From: Paenibacillus sinopodophylli
Lineage (GTDB): Bacteria > Bacillota > Bacilli > Paenibacillales > Paenibacillaceae
Direction: 5' to 3'
Assembly: GCF_005930355.1 (NCBI RefSeq)
Contig: NZ_VDBO01000004.1
Span: 227,923 to 291,922 of the forward strand
Length of the DNA stretch: 64,000 nucleotides
Both the position numbers and the translations under genes were made by a program. Below, one piece after another: positions 11,701-19,504 of the stretch (the first letter of the stretch is position 1; each line of letters begins with the position of its first letter). The notes beneath the pieces are model-generated. The model was given only the letters and a program-made list of their open reading frames with translations. It was not told where the DNA came from and searched no databases.

Positions 11701-13003
11701 TGTTGACCATATCACTTCTCTGCCTGCCTGGCTTGATATTCGGGATATGCGCTTCATCATAAGGGTCATTCTCGTGAACAGATAAAATATCGATCGACGT
11801 TACTTTAATTTTGCTGTCATCATAATGCAGAGCCAGCTTAGTCGGCATATTAATAGCAGTCTGGAAGCCAGGTACCGCTACTGCGTCAATCATGCCAGAT
11901 TTGTACAAAATAGAGCGAAGGTTTTTCTCACGCTCTTCCACGGAAGTGGAAGCGTTATTAGCGCTTTGGGCACTATCCTGCGGCGAGTTGTCACCAGCGC
12001 GTACCGCCGAAAATTTAAACTGGTATGTTTTTTCCTCATTCGGTCCCAAAACTAGGCTGGATGCATCGGTAAAATAACCGCGACCCGTTTTCTGTATATC
12101 CTTGGAGTGGATATAAAGTACATTAAGCCCAGGAAACCAACCGCCGCTGTCGCCGGTCCAGTTGGCAAATGTCTGCCCCGTACGCAGCTCGCCCTCTTCC
12201 TGCATCCAGTAATCCACATATTCGATACGCGCGCCGCTTTCCGTCACCGGGGTAAACAGCATATAATTTCCTTCTCCGCTGGTCCGGATGGCATAGGAAT
12301 AACCGCTGTCCGCCCCAGCAAAGTTATGTATGGTTAAACGGTTGTCATACGTATCCGATACTGATCGATATTTATTATTCCAAGGCATCGGCAATCCAAT
12401 ATCGCCGAATTCCATGTATTTGCCGCTTTTGTTTTTCAAGGTTATTTCCCATAACATGGAACCGTCATCCGTCTCCATGTCGAACACAGACTTCACATCA
12501 AAACCTTTCATCGCCCGATTCGTTGTGGAGTTCAGATCCTGACCAATAAAGTTTACCTCTACTTTCTTGCCCACCGTGGATACCGTTCTCTCGAAAAATT
12601 GGTTATCAGGATTGATATTGGAATAGGTTGTTGAACCGCCTGCTGCAAGCGTTTTGTTTGTATCTACTTCTACGAAACCATCCCTGCTTACAGGGAATTG
12701 TTCATTATCGCCTGTGCGGTAAGAAAAAAGCATCTCGCCCATCCATTGATGCTGAACATTGTTCTGCGGAGACGTGTTATTAGGCAAAACAAAATTGATA
12801 GGAGTGCCGTTTCGATTTACAGGGTTATTTTTGATATACAGCTCTTCAATCTGTCCTAAATCACCAATTTTTGCAGAAAGGCTGGCATTGGTGATGTCAT
12901 CTGCTGCTGCAGCTACCTTCGCTCCCGTACTAAGCGGTAAAATCTGAAAAAACAATAGGAACGCGATCGCCAGTGACATAAACCTTTTTGTAATCGTTTT
13001 CAT
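5714..13003 (-). CDS. Giant S-layer-anchored DUF5695 protein with discoidin (F5/8C) and SLH domains
   Basis: A 2429-residue secreted protein. Residues 1-34 are the signal peptide. About 40-1000 match the DUF5695 pattern (opening DITNASLSAKIGDLGQIEELYIKN, toroid-like helical region around 560-830, closing beta domain); the family is found in carbohydrate-active proteins but its reaction is not established. Then come two PKD/cadherin-like modules (about 1020-1225), a bacterial Ig-like module (about 1235-1300), a discoidin-type domain (about 1315-1458), a FIVAR-like helical pair (about 1468-1521), a second discoidin domain (about 1525-1675), four tandem repeats centred near 1711, 1788, 1871 and 1956 with the core GKI-x-GV-x-x-x-MEYRK, a short Pro/Thr linker near 2018, and three SLH domains (about 2248-2425). 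An AGGAGG site precedes the ATG. It starts 36 bp after the permease gene with no terminator between, so it is probably in the importer operon. Confidence 0.85.
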   Translation of the reverse strand: MKTITKRFMSLAIAFLLFFQILPLSTGAKVAAAADDITNASLSAKIGDLGQIEELYIKNNPVNRNGTPINFVLPNNTSPQNNVQHQWMGEMLFSYRTGDNEQFPVSRDGFVEVDTNKTLAAGGSTTYSNINPDNQFFERTVSTVGKKVEVNFIGQDLNSTTNRAMKGFDVKSVFDMETDDGSMLWEITLKNKSGKYMEFGDIGLPMPWNNKYRSVSDTYDNRLTIHNFAGADSGYSYAIRTSGEGNYMLFTPVTESGARIEYVDYWMQEEGELRTGQTFANWTGDSGGWFPGLNVLYIHSKDIQKTGRGYFTDASSLVLGPNEEKTYQFKFSAVRAGDNSPQDSAQSANNASTSVEEREKNLRSILYKSGMIDAVAVPGFQTAINMPTKLALHYDDSKIKVTSIDILSVHENDPYDEAHIPNIKPGRQRSDMVNNSRTGRGLADSNPGYAKAYQFLETKIVDGEQHHIYSLEFGDLGNNSVRVEYELKVGDEWVNKFTQYEFNVLAELDETMRTHTEFMVEKTQDKNPQSPTYGNYFDWYLKDGLDTNINHWGDDWGHDNINSITMKNFLAPNPDEIQSIENYLIDFMWERFMKHTQDDFIVANWLKDSGSYTDKDKPYTREFSEIMEATGFFNMYRIQKAYPHLIEYRESPQYYLEKAYGIYYNRISSGAIGYYGEQQIPDMIEALKEEGMQTEFENLKRKFALDKGRNMTFAAYPYGSEFEYDNTGEEGAYAAAKALRTYYPQDGQAAAAEKSMEMADWKTRAMRGIQPTWYHYSVPVFRGGEGWWNFQYTASLAGYIMDDWIRYQDSGRTAAQTAIAQQRNYAAKISNFNAINMGQISAQSVGSTSWRYSMYKGGTGTKDVFDGGSRVMNNGWNDFSGEADEGIYGSLLSISSDIVTDPVFGLFGYGALVADNGSSYEITPKDGFGKRINLIDEKIYVVSQNEKIESANIQKDGKLFQFTLKNLDKKEHASRIAIDGAGLENGYYAIKLNNEEAGQFYVRNNKGLARFQMNSDLTAQLTIEKLDSGENEAPQVTAETATQNPQALIPFILNGIVSDDGAPDGTLTYQWEVISTPQGGKLSFAYPKASITQAVGTKEGSYTVRLSANDGQLSGSDELTFQLSAPPEKQPPQISEVTAAQDGTNESIVVLSGTAIPDPIHSAEFEPDMTYVWTVKEKPNGAGDISIVAGVEATAYARVSKAGTYVFTLTAADEGKSTSRDVTIVIEADTEDAYRAINTVTRKGTAPSLPSVMKILFNDGYRDSAIVWNAIDPASYETNGTFEASGKVTGSELEVRATVFVVSVPLQNAALTAKPTASFSGGDGYPEAMNNGIEPKNSRDFSASRTAPNSAWHNWGREGDPSWVTYEWLQPLLASSMDVYVFQDGGGNFRPKDMQLKLRDENGVWYTPRAINGLGNEIDKYNTTTFEPAYITGVRIDMRPTASGTGILEWKVYGYTGTVDKSELISTYNYVNALNASNFIDQGLAPINEAKANATAVIQKMNATEEEVVQALDKLLTDLKLLRPRDNNMAFLARVSASYTSPWESVGAVNDGRKAEANIPHWGTWGNAGAAEWVQYEWPQGVTINSTNLVLWSDAGGILAPTKYEYSYIPMNSTTNEWVTARTITEGITLVNNTPVGSSNLVEFDSSLKVKALRVTMTKQSAGSGVGVGLWEWEVLKSDAIQEQEAPTTPTAVAPSSVNGNDGKIIGVTSEMEYRKEGTEEYTAITGAEITGLSAGKYLVRYMKTASLTASPDKEVIILEGQKQDQSAPEPSEWTITDANSDTQTNGKIEGVSDSMEYRTLGDENYVRVNGTSIENLEPGSYQIRYAATDELHASQPVTVEIRNEAKADQDAPNADELVVTPATIAGGSDGKIDNVTADMEYRKAGGGAYTAVSGSSIDYLEAGRYEIRYAATETENPSPVIIVIVPDGNKQEQNPPSGTVVIGVDVSVNGARDGKITGVDSTMEYQKQGSDSSDWTAITGVEIVGLDEGVYYVRYKGTAAHNASVSLTVIISHPNTPSPTSTPVQTPVTHKVEGDTIKVVAPKVDKVTGIAKSESIRQEDIRKALDNAKADSNGVRTVRVELPKTEGASAYVVELPKTALISDKGDVKVEVDTQFGTIVVPANLLNQSATDAKSVELTIGNADTSLFDSETQGDIGSRPVIKWGVNIGGAAGEANFLQAPVEIRLPYTATADELEDLDYLVVWHIDANGKPVQIKNVKYDVADKAMVFTTSEIGHYAVAYSKKSFDDVIKDSWYKKAVEMMASKRFIDGTSATDFSPSNKVTRAEYLAWLVRTMELTAEFDSNFSDVEESSKYYDEIGIAKALGITVGYKGQFNSEAELTRQDMAMLTISALQAANKTLLNGTVEELGKFADAKELAAYAADDVAAMVKMGFVNGRGNNVLSPKGSTTRAEAAQILFNIYSHQWSSSQ

Positions 13004-13039
13004 AACAACCTCCTGATTGCGTAGTTATCCTTGTCCGAA

Positions 13040-13909
13040 CTAATTTTTCAATCCGGTAAGCGTGATGCCCTCTACAAAATACTTTTGACCAATGAGATAG
13101 AAAATGACACCTGGAGCAAAGGACAAGCATGTTGCTGCCATCGTCATCGACCAGTCGCTCTTTAGTTGACCTCTAAAGTTGGTTAGCCCTAATGCGATCG
13201 TATATTTATCACTTGAATTAATATAAATCATCTGCTGGAGCAGGTCATTCCATAATCCGATGAAGATAAACAACGCGACGACGATCATAGCGGGCCTGAT
13301 CGCTGGCATAATAATGCTGAATAAGATTTGGAAATATCCGGCACCGTCAATCGTTGCTGCTTGATCGAGCTCTCTCGGTATAGACATGATGAACTGGCGG
13401 ATCAAGAAGATATTGAATGCACCGCCACCGCAGAAATACGGTAGAATTAACGGCCAATAGCTGTCACTGACTCCTAAGCCTCGCGTCCAGCCGATATATA
13501 GCGGAATAAGCGTAACCATGGCAGGCAGCAGCATGGAACCGATGCAAAGTGACCATATCAAGTTTTTTCCTCGAAACCGCAGCCTTGCAAAAGCATATCC
13601 ACACAACGTTGCCGTGAATGTTCCGGCTAAGCAGGAGGGAACTATAATGAGCATCGTGTTCCACAGGTATTTCCAAAATTTAAATATTTCTAGCGTTTTC
13701 TCATAATTGGAAAACAACCAGTTGCCTGGGATTAGTGCTGGCGGATATCTGTAGATCTCGGCATTCGTCATAAGAGACGTGCGAAATATCCACCAAATCG
13801 GGAAGAGCGCCAAAATAGCAAAAAACACAACGGCGACTAACGTTATCATGTTCATCGTTCTGGTTCTGCGTTTCTTACTTTTCAGTCTGCCATATGCGAC
13901 TTCGCTCAT
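13040..13909 (-). CDS. Carbohydrate ABC transporter permease, MalG type (CUT1)
   Basis: 289 residues with six predicted membrane helices. The EAA loop that docks the ATPase reads IPRELDQAATIDGAGYFQ near residues 180-200. The C terminus PGVIFYLIGQKYFVEGITLTG is typical of the MalG-type half of CUT1 sugar importers. Its start overlaps the stop of the preceding permease gene by four bases (13906-13909), so translation is coupled. No ATPase gene lies in the operon; such Paenibacillus importers usually share an MsmX-type ATPase encoded elsewhere (family knowledge). The substrate is probably the oligosaccharide made available by the downstream surface protein. Confidence 0.92.
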   Translation of the reverse strand: MSEVAYGRLKSKKRRTRTMNMITLVAVVFFAILALFPIWWIFRTSLMTNAEIYRYPPALIPGNWLFSNYEKTLEIFKFWKYLWNTMLIIVPSCLAGTFTATLCGYAFARLRFRGKNLIWSLCIGSMLLPAMVTLIPLYIGWTRGLGVSDSYWPLILPYFCGGGAFNIFLIRQFIMSIPRELDQAATIDGAGYFQILFSIIMPAIRPAMIVVALFIFIGLWNDLLQQMIYINSSDKYTIALGLTNFRGQLKSDWSMTMAATCLSFAPGVIFYLIGQKYFVEGITLTGLKN

Positions 13910-14841
13910 TTATCTTCGCCTCCTTCATTGTAAATCCACCGGTTAGATGTCTTAAATAAAACAAGAGTAAAGCCAGCAAGAATTGCAAATATAATTAAAG
14001 TAGTAGCGCAAGCATAGCCGAGCTTGTAATTTACGAATGCTTGATCATACATCAGATAAGTCAAAAACCGGGTAGAATTCCCTGGACCGCCATTGGTTAA
14101 CGCAAGCGCTGGCGTTACAACTTGAAGGTTAGCAATCAAGCTCATCAATAAGTTGTAGAAAATAATTGGTGTCATACATGGCAAAGTGATATGCAGGAAT
14201 CGTTGCCAACTGTTCGCGCCATCCATCTCGGCAGCTTCATGGTATACATTCGGAACATTCTGAAGCCCTGCCAAAAAAATAACGATCAAGTTCCCCGCAA
14301 GCCAAACTGAAATCAATGACAGAGAAGGGACAACAAAGCTCGAATCGGCGATAAAGAGAATTTTATTCAACCCGATCTCAGAGAGAAGATAGTTGAAAAA
14401 TCCGAAATTCCCCTCGTAAAGCCAAGACCATCCAACGTAGATTGCTACAGCTGGCAAAACATACGGGATATAAAAGACCGCTCTAAAAAAACTTCTAGCT
14501 GGAATTTTACGGTTCAGCATCATAGCAATAAAAAGGGAATAGATCATGCTTCCGATTACCGATAATACTGCAAAATAGATCGTCGTGATAATAGAATCCT
14601 TGATATAAGGATCGGTAGTAAATAGTTTGATATAATTCTCAATTCCGATGAACTCAGGGGGTTTCAACCCCGTCCAATTCGTGAGACTGATTCCGAGCAC
14701 GCCGAGAAGAGGTAAATACGTTAGAAAAACTAATCCAAAAAAAGCAGGTATCAAACATATATAAGCAACTCGCGCCTCGCTTGAATGAAAACGGGAACGG
14801 CGCTTCGGCAGTTTATTAACGGTTTCCATATCTTGCCCCAC
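13906..14841 (-). CDS. Carbohydrate ABC transporter permease, MalF type (CUT1)
   Basis: 311 residues. A cytoplasmic basic N terminus (KLPKRRSRFHSSE) is followed by six membrane helices, the first around residues 27-50. The EAA loop is VPNVYHEAAEMDGANSWQRF near residues 215-235. It forms the inner-membrane channel with the MalG-type partner just downstream. A 60-bp gap with an 10-bp hairpin separates it from the binding-protein gene upstream, a layout that often lowers permease output relative to the binding protein. Confidence 0.92.
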   Translation of the reverse strand: MGQDMETVNKLPKRRSRFHSSEARVAYICLIPAFFGLVFLTYLPLLGVLGISLTNWTGLKPPEFIGIENYIKLFTTDPYIKDSIITTIYFAVLSVIGSMIYSLFIAMMLNRKIPARSFFRAVFYIPYVLPAVAIYVGWSWLYEGNFGFFNYLLSEIGLNKILFIADSSFVVPSLSLISVWLAGNLIVIFLAGLQNVPNVYHEAAEMDGANSWQRFLHITLPCMTPIIFYNLLMSLIANLQVVTPALALTNGGPGNSTRFLTYLMYDQAFVNYKLGYACATTLIIFAILAGFTLVLFKTSNRWIYNEGGEDK

Positions 14842-14855
14842 TCCTTATGAATAAA

Positions 14856-14891
14856 GGATGACCGCCACCGTCGCAGCGCTAGCGGTCATCC
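14856..14891 (-). promoter_or_regulatory. Intercistronic hairpin between binding-protein and permease genes
   Basis: A perfect 10-bp inverted repeat, GGATGACCGC at 14856-14865 and GCGGTCATCC at 14882-14891. Only a poor U run follows on the minus transcript, so it more likely stabilises the upstream message or partly terminates than stops transcription fully. Confidence 0.55.
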
Positions 14892-14901
14892 CTTCTATCT
14901 T

Positions 14902-16305
14902 TTATTTATTGCCTGCATGAGCTGCTTTCAAAGCATCGAGATTTTTGGAGATCGCTTCTTTGGCAGTCGTCTTGCCGGTCCAGACATCGCCTAGCACCGA
15001 TCCTAGCAACGTGTTAAAGTCTGTTGTGTAGTTCGTATAGAACCACGCAGCCGGCCTCGCAGCATCGGATTGTGCATAATCGACTACTGCCGATTTGTAT
15101 TCCTCGTAAGGCGGGAAGTTAGGATTTTCTACCCATTTGCGAGTAAACGTTTCGTCCGTGTACCACTTATCTAGAGTCGGCATCCAAATACCCGATGAAA
15201 TAAGCGCCCAGTTGTTTTCTTCAGATGTGTACCATTTCAGCCATTCCATTGCTTCTTCCGGGTGTTTGGACTGGGAGAATACAACATTGGCGCCCCCAGT
15301 ATTAAGGGTGACCTTATCCTTCAAGTAAGGCAATACAGCTACGCCATATTTAAGCCCCTCTTCTTTGGCCGTATTCAAGCTTGTTCCTATGTTCCATTGA
15401 CCATTCGTTGCCATAGCGACAGTACCAGCAATGATTGTGCGCTGAATACCATCATCGGTCTGTCCGACGGACAACGGAGCGACATGATCCTTTAAGTACA
15501 GATCGGCAACCCTCTGAATCGCTTCAACGCTAGCATCTTCACCGATTCTAACCTCTGTGCCATCCTCGGAATAGAAACCTCCGCCATTGCTGAGCGTCCA
15601 AGCTTCGAGCTGCCACGAAAGATTTTCGATGGAAGCTCCGTACTGAACGATGCTTTGTGAATCAAAGCCATCCTCATCCGGGTGTTTACCATTCTTGTCG
15701 ATCGTCAGTTTCTTCGACGTCGCTACGAATTCATCCCATGTCCATGCTTGATCTAGAGCAGCTGGAGGGTAGGGCACATTCGCTTTATCGAACATATCTT
15801 TGTTGTAATAAAGTAGGAGAATTTCATTGGCAGCTGCATAAGCAACCGTATTTCCTTGATGCTTGTAAGCCAAGCTGTCCAGCGGCTTGCTGTCGCTTCC
15901 CTCATACATAGCGCTTACATCATTCAGCATGCCTTCGGACGACCATTGGATGACGCCGCCTTCCTGCAGCATCCCTGTATCAGGCAACTGACCTGCCGTT
16001 GCAAGCGTATTCAATTTTGTCATGTAGTTTTCCCATGGAATCGCTTGCACTTCTACTTCGATTCGATCCTGCGAAGCATTAAACTTGTCCGCTACCGCCT
16101 GTGTCGTACTTCCTTCTGCCGCGCTTCCCCACATTGAATACGTAATCTTAACCTTCTCTGTCTTAGTATCCGCAGGTGTATTCGTAGCATTCGATTCCGG
16201 TGACGCTGTGTTGCCTCCGTTACCTCCATTGTTCGCGCATCCAATGGCACTCATTGCCAATGCAGCTGCGATAAGACCTACCCCAAGTTTCTTGCCTGTT
16301 TTCAT
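14902..16305 (-). CDS. Sugar ABC transporter substrate-binding lipoprotein (CUT1)
   Basis: 467 residues. The N terminus is a lipoprotein signal with lipobox S-A-I-G-C at residues 19-23, followed by an Asn/Gly/Thr-rich tether. The mature part has the extracellular solute-binding protein family 1 pattern: KVKITYSMWGSAAEG opening, DNVSAMYEG-like hinge strand, and the late SKHPEEAMEWLKWYTSEENN helix. It is the first gene of a minus-strand operon (binding protein, MalF, MalG, DUF5695 protein). The 5' region holds a dispersed repeat copy and operator-like palindromes, and a divergent AraC regulator lies beyond. Confidence 0.92.
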   Translation of the reverse strand: MKTGKKLGVGLIAAALAMSAIGCANNGGNGGNTASPESNATNTPADTKTEKVKITYSMWGSAAEGSTTQAVADKFNASQDRIEVEVQAIPWENYMTKLNTLATAGQLPDTGMLQEGGVIQWSSEGMLNDVSAMYEGSDSKPLDSLAYKHQGNTVAYAAANEILLLYYNKDMFDKANVPYPPAALDQAWTWDEFVATSKKLTIDKNGKHPDEDGFDSQSIVQYGASIENLSWQLEAWTLSNGGGFYSEDGTEVRIGEDASVEAIQRVADLYLKDHVAPLSVGQTDDGIQRTIIAGTVAMATNGQWNIGTSLNTAKEEGLKYGVAVLPYLKDKVTLNTGGANVVFSQSKHPEEAMEWLKWYTSEENNWALISSGIWMPTLDKWYTDETFTRKWVENPNFPPYEEYKSAVVDYAQSDAARPAAWFYTNYTTDFNTLLGSVLGDVWTGKTTAKEAISKNLDALKAAHAGNK

Positions 16306-16343
16306 TGACCCCGCTCTCCCTTCAATGTTTGCTTCCTTTTTTA

Positions 16344-16441
16344 AAATATAGGAACGGATATGATCTCACCATCCATTCTCTATATTTCTCTGAATGAAAC
16401 GTGCCGCACCGCCAAAGAACGGCGACAGCCACTTCACCTTG
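16344..16441 (-). repeat. Dispersed structured repeat, copy A
   Basis: About 98 bp that align closely with 39573-39665. Shared blocks include the CTCTATATTTCTC / CTCTATATCTCTC segment, GAATGAA, an ACCGCC / GCCGCC pair and the ending TTCACCTTG. It contains an imperfect ATATAG...CTATAT hairpin and a second GC-rich hairpin. It lies in the leader region of the binding-protein operon, ending about 40 bp before its start codon. The strand given is a choice, as no coding sense exists. Confidence 0.7.
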
Positions 16442-16488
16442 TATCTATCCATTTAACTCAATCACGAGAGAGCATACAGGCGATAAGT

Positions 16489-16510
16489 TAAACGTTTAGA
16501 AACGATTACA
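16489..16510. promoter_or_regulatory. Operator-like palindrome and cre-like site upstream of the importer operon
   Basis: TAAACGTTTA at 16489-16498 is a perfect 10-bp palindrome with the central CG typical of LacI/CcpA-class operators. It is directly followed by a stretch (16497-16510) matching 12 of 14 positions of the catabolite-responsive element TGWAANCGNTNWCA. The position, about 190 bp from the start codon, fits a regulatory role, but no binding was shown. Confidence 0.35.
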
Positions 16511-16708
16511 ACCAGATTGTGCCATAAGCAATCACGAAACGCAATAAGATATTTCAACCTGTTCTTTTGATATCTCAACCATAGACTAATCACTTCGCTA
16601 ACTATATTCGTTATGGCACCTCCCTTTGAAGGCATTTATTGCATTTGATTAATCGTTTAACTTAATGGTTGCATAGTAATAGTTAAGCCGTATTCTCTTT
16701 ATGCCAAT

Positions 16709-16722
16709 AGAAAACGCTTACT
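16709..16722. promoter_or_regulatory. Second cre-like site in the divergent region
   Basis: AGAAAACGCTTACT matches 12 of 14 positions of the catabolite-responsive element consensus. It lies between the importer operon and the AraC gene and could act on either. Such sites arise by chance in AT-rich DNA. Confidence 0.3.
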
Positions 16723-17024
16723 TCATTGTATCACCGATCGTTTACATTATAATACGATTATTTCAACCTCTATTTTCGAAATTCCAACCTTTATTTTTCT
16801 GTTTGAAAAGTGTCAACTATTGTGTTATTTTGATATAAAGGTCTATGATTTACTCCATGATTGAACAATTCCACACACAAAGAATGTTTTTTTGTGAAAC
16901 GTTTAAATTTTATAATAATCTTATGTTATTTCACCATTGTAAAAACATGAATATCGCGCTAACGAAACCAATTGATAACCAAATTGAAAAACCACTATTA
17001 CGATGTAAAGTGAAGGGGATCGTT

Positions 17025-17921
17025 ATGTCTGATATCATCATGCATTTTGTAACTCCACCAATTCCTTATTTTATTGATAATGGGAAACGTACTTTCTTGC
17101 AGGGAGAACGGCATGTCAGCCGTTATTCCATTAGTGTGTTTGATATTATAATCGTCACCAGGGGCAAGTTGCACATAGGAGAAAATGATAATGAGTGGAC
17201 GTTATGCAAAGATGAAGCCATTATTTTACGACCCGATGCGTATCACTTTGGTACGGCTCCCTGCGAAGAAGAAACAGATATAACGTGGATTCATTTCCAA
17301 ACATTCGGAGCTTGGGATGAAATGAAAAGCATCAGCGATTGCTATGAGAATCAAATTGCTCTATTTGAAAAACATAAACAGCAAGCGTACCTCAACCATT
17401 GTGAAGTTAACTCGATTTTCATACCAAAGAAATTCAAGCTGTCGAGCCAATCCATGAACGATCTTACTCAGTTTCATTCTCTAGATAAGGATCCGCGTTC
17501 GCTTCGCAATTGGAGGAAACAAACAGCCTTCCAAACCTTCATGCAAAATATTAATCATGAATCTGTCAATTCAGTCAATTCAACTGCCATACAGCTCGCT
17601 GAAAAAGTAGAATTATTCATTCGTCAAAACTACACCTCAAAGATTACCAATTCCATGCTTAAAGCCGAATTTAATTACCATCCCAACTACTTGGCCAAAT
17701 GCATGTTACTGGTCTATGGAGTCACCCCAATTGATTACTTGCTGCAATATCGAATCGAGCAAGCCAAAAAACTTCTCTTCCAAACCGACTGGTCCATTGC
17801 CCGAATCGCCGATGAATTAGGATTTAGCACTGCTGCCTATTTCTCCTCTGTTTTCACCAATAAACAAGGCAGCTCTCCAGCAAACTTTCGGAAGAAGAAG
17901 CATTTTGGGTTTGTGAATTGA
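17025..17921 (+). CDS. AraC-family transcriptional regulator
   Basis: 298 residues from the ATG at 17025, chosen because a GAAGGGGAT ribosome site sits just before it; a longer frame from 16845 exists but lacks such a site. Residues about 1-110 are a cupin-like sensor domain (RDEAIILRP-type turn, YHFGTAPCEEETDITWIHFQ). Residues about 190-295 hold two AraC-type helix-turn-helix units (NYHPNYLAKCMLLVYGVTP; SIARIADELGFSTAAYFSSV). It is divergent from the importer/DUF5695 operon and is its likely regulator, responding to an imported sugar. Confidence 0.88.
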   Translation: MSDIIMHFVTPPIPYFIDNGKRTFLQGERHVSRYSISVFDIIIVTRGKLHIGENDNEWTLCKDEAIILRPDAYHFGTAPCEEETDITWIHFQTFGAWDEMKSISDCYENQIALFEKHKQQAYLNHCEVNSIFIPKKFKLSSQSMNDLTQFHSLDKDPRSLRNWRKQTAFQTFMQNINHESVNSVNSTAIQLAEKVELFIRQNYTSKITNSMLKAEFNYHPNYLAKCMLLVYGVTPIDYLLQYRIEQAKKLLFQTDWSIARIADELGFSTAAYFSSVFTNKQGSSPANFRKKKHFGFVN

Positions 17922-17997
17922 ATATACAAAAAACTCCACGCTATACTGAGCACCTAGTAATTGGTATGAAATAATAGAAAATTTCAATCCAAAATAA

Positions 17998-18048
17998 AGC
18001 AGCACACACCGATTTAATATTGGTGTGCGCTGCTGCACTGTTTTTTTT
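17998..18048 (+). terminator. Terminator after the AraC gene
   Basis: Arms AGCAGCACACACCGAT and ATTGGTGTGCGCTGCT (one mismatch) enclose a small loop and run into eight T residues at 18041-18048. Confidence 0.85.
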
Positions 18049-18203
18049 CTTTTGTCTATTTGATAAGTTTTTTGCTATACTTTGGCCTTCGCACTTATCG
18101 TTACTTGATCTTATATCACAGCCACTCAACAATCTCTCTAATCCTTGTAACTTCAGTTCGCATTAGCACTTCCGAAACTCTATAGTTTGTCTAAACCATC
18201 CTA

Positions 18204-19118
18204 TTATGGTATCCAAATAAACTGCCCCGAGTTGTCCAAAACAATATCCTGAATAATTGTCTGCTTTTTCCCAGCTTCATATTCCCATACAATTAGATCT
18301 CTACCTTTTGCGAGTATTTTCTTACTTTGGATTTGGAATGCCACGTACTTTCCATCCGGTGAAAACTGAGGATATGAATGGATACCAGAATATGTCCATT
18401 CAGTTCCCGTTTCTAAACTTCTCACGACAAAAGTATTTCGATCTGAGCTGTAGAACATATACTTATTATCTGGAGAAAAACCAGGATACTTCCCTTTAAA
18501 CAATTTTTCAGATTGATTTTTTTCAATTTCATACTTATATATGCTATCACTATTACTGTAGAGGAGCGTTTTCCCGTCAATTGACCAGCTATATCCTGCT
18601 AATTTGTTGATTGAATTTTTGGTATACGGCAGAGTGATTGACTTAAGTATCTGTTTCGACGTATTAATTTGTAACTCATTATTAAAAATGAAGCTGACAC
18701 CCGATTGCACGGATGTCTTATTAAAATGAACTGATCCTACAGGAGCATTGGTCAACACATTAAAGCTACTAAATACATCTAGATCAACATCCATAATAAC
18801 ATGTTGACGGTCCATAACTGTATAGACGTCTTTACGATTATTATTTGCTGAAATGATATGCCTATATTTATCATTACCAACTATCCGTGTATTTTCAGTA
18901 AGTAGATCATAAACCAATAATCCTTTTCCATTGTTTCTTTCGAAATCAGGATTAGACAACACAATAACACCAGATAATCCTTGTATTTTTTGAGGACGCA
19001 TGGAGAAAAATATAATACCGACTAAAACTAATACAGTAACTAGTAAAAACAATGTAATGATATAACCTTTCTTCGTCTCAAACACCTCATTCTCAGCAAA
19101 TAATAAATTACTATCCAA
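18204..19118 (-). CDS. Membrane-anchored WD40/TolB-like propeller protein
   Basis: Up to 304 residues. A single membrane helix spans about residues 19-40 (GYIITLFLLVTVLVLVGIIF) with no lipobox, so the C-terminal part faces outside. Behind it are TolB-type blade motifs: WSIDGKTLLYSNSD, FSPDNKYMFYSSD and FSPDGKYVAFQIQS. No enzyme motif was seen. The start is unclear: TTG at 19118 opens the frame after a stop, while GTG at 19085 has a GAGAATGAG sequence before it. It stands alone on its strand; function unknown. Confidence 0.65.
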   Translation of the reverse strand: MDSNLLFAENEVFETKKGYIITLFLLVTVLVLVGIIFFSMRPQKIQGLSGVIVLSNPDFERNNGKGLLVYDLLTENTRIVGNDKYRHIISANNNRKDVYTVMDRQHVIMDVDLDVFSSFNVLTNAPVGSVHFNKTSVQSGVSFIFNNELQINTSKQILKSITLPYTKNSINKLAGYSWSIDGKTLLYSNSDSIYKYEIEKNQSEKLFKGKYPGFSPDNKYMFYSSDRNTFVVRSLETGTEWTYSGIHSYPQFSPDGKYVAFQIQSKKILAKGRDLIVWEYEAGKKQTIIQDIVLDNSGQFIWIP

Positions 19119-19504
19119 TAAAATATGAGTTTACCTTCTAGCATTACATGAACTTCCGATCTTTTTGTAATCAAAAATTCAGAAAATGAACTTCCAACTC
19201 AAAACCATGGAAATTATTCACTATAAAAAGGAATAACAGTGTCCCACCTGACTGAGCGGAATTGCTATATTATATGGATTTCGGACCACTTGAACATCCC
19301 ATGCATAGGTTAAAACATAACAACACTAATATAATTTTTTGATATCGCATTGTTATTTTCACTGTGTTCTTCTCCTTGTTCGCAATATGTTCTTGCAATG
19401 TATAAATAAATCAGCCCCATGACATTTTGGGCCATTCTATAAATTTATACTTACAATTAGATCTATGTAATTCGTTGAGTTTCTTACCATTATTAATATC
19501 ATTA
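19119..19504. other. Intergenic stretch without a recognisable gene
   Basis: About 385 bp of AT-rich sequence with no open frame of note, no clear repeat and no strong terminator. Confidence 0.5.
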
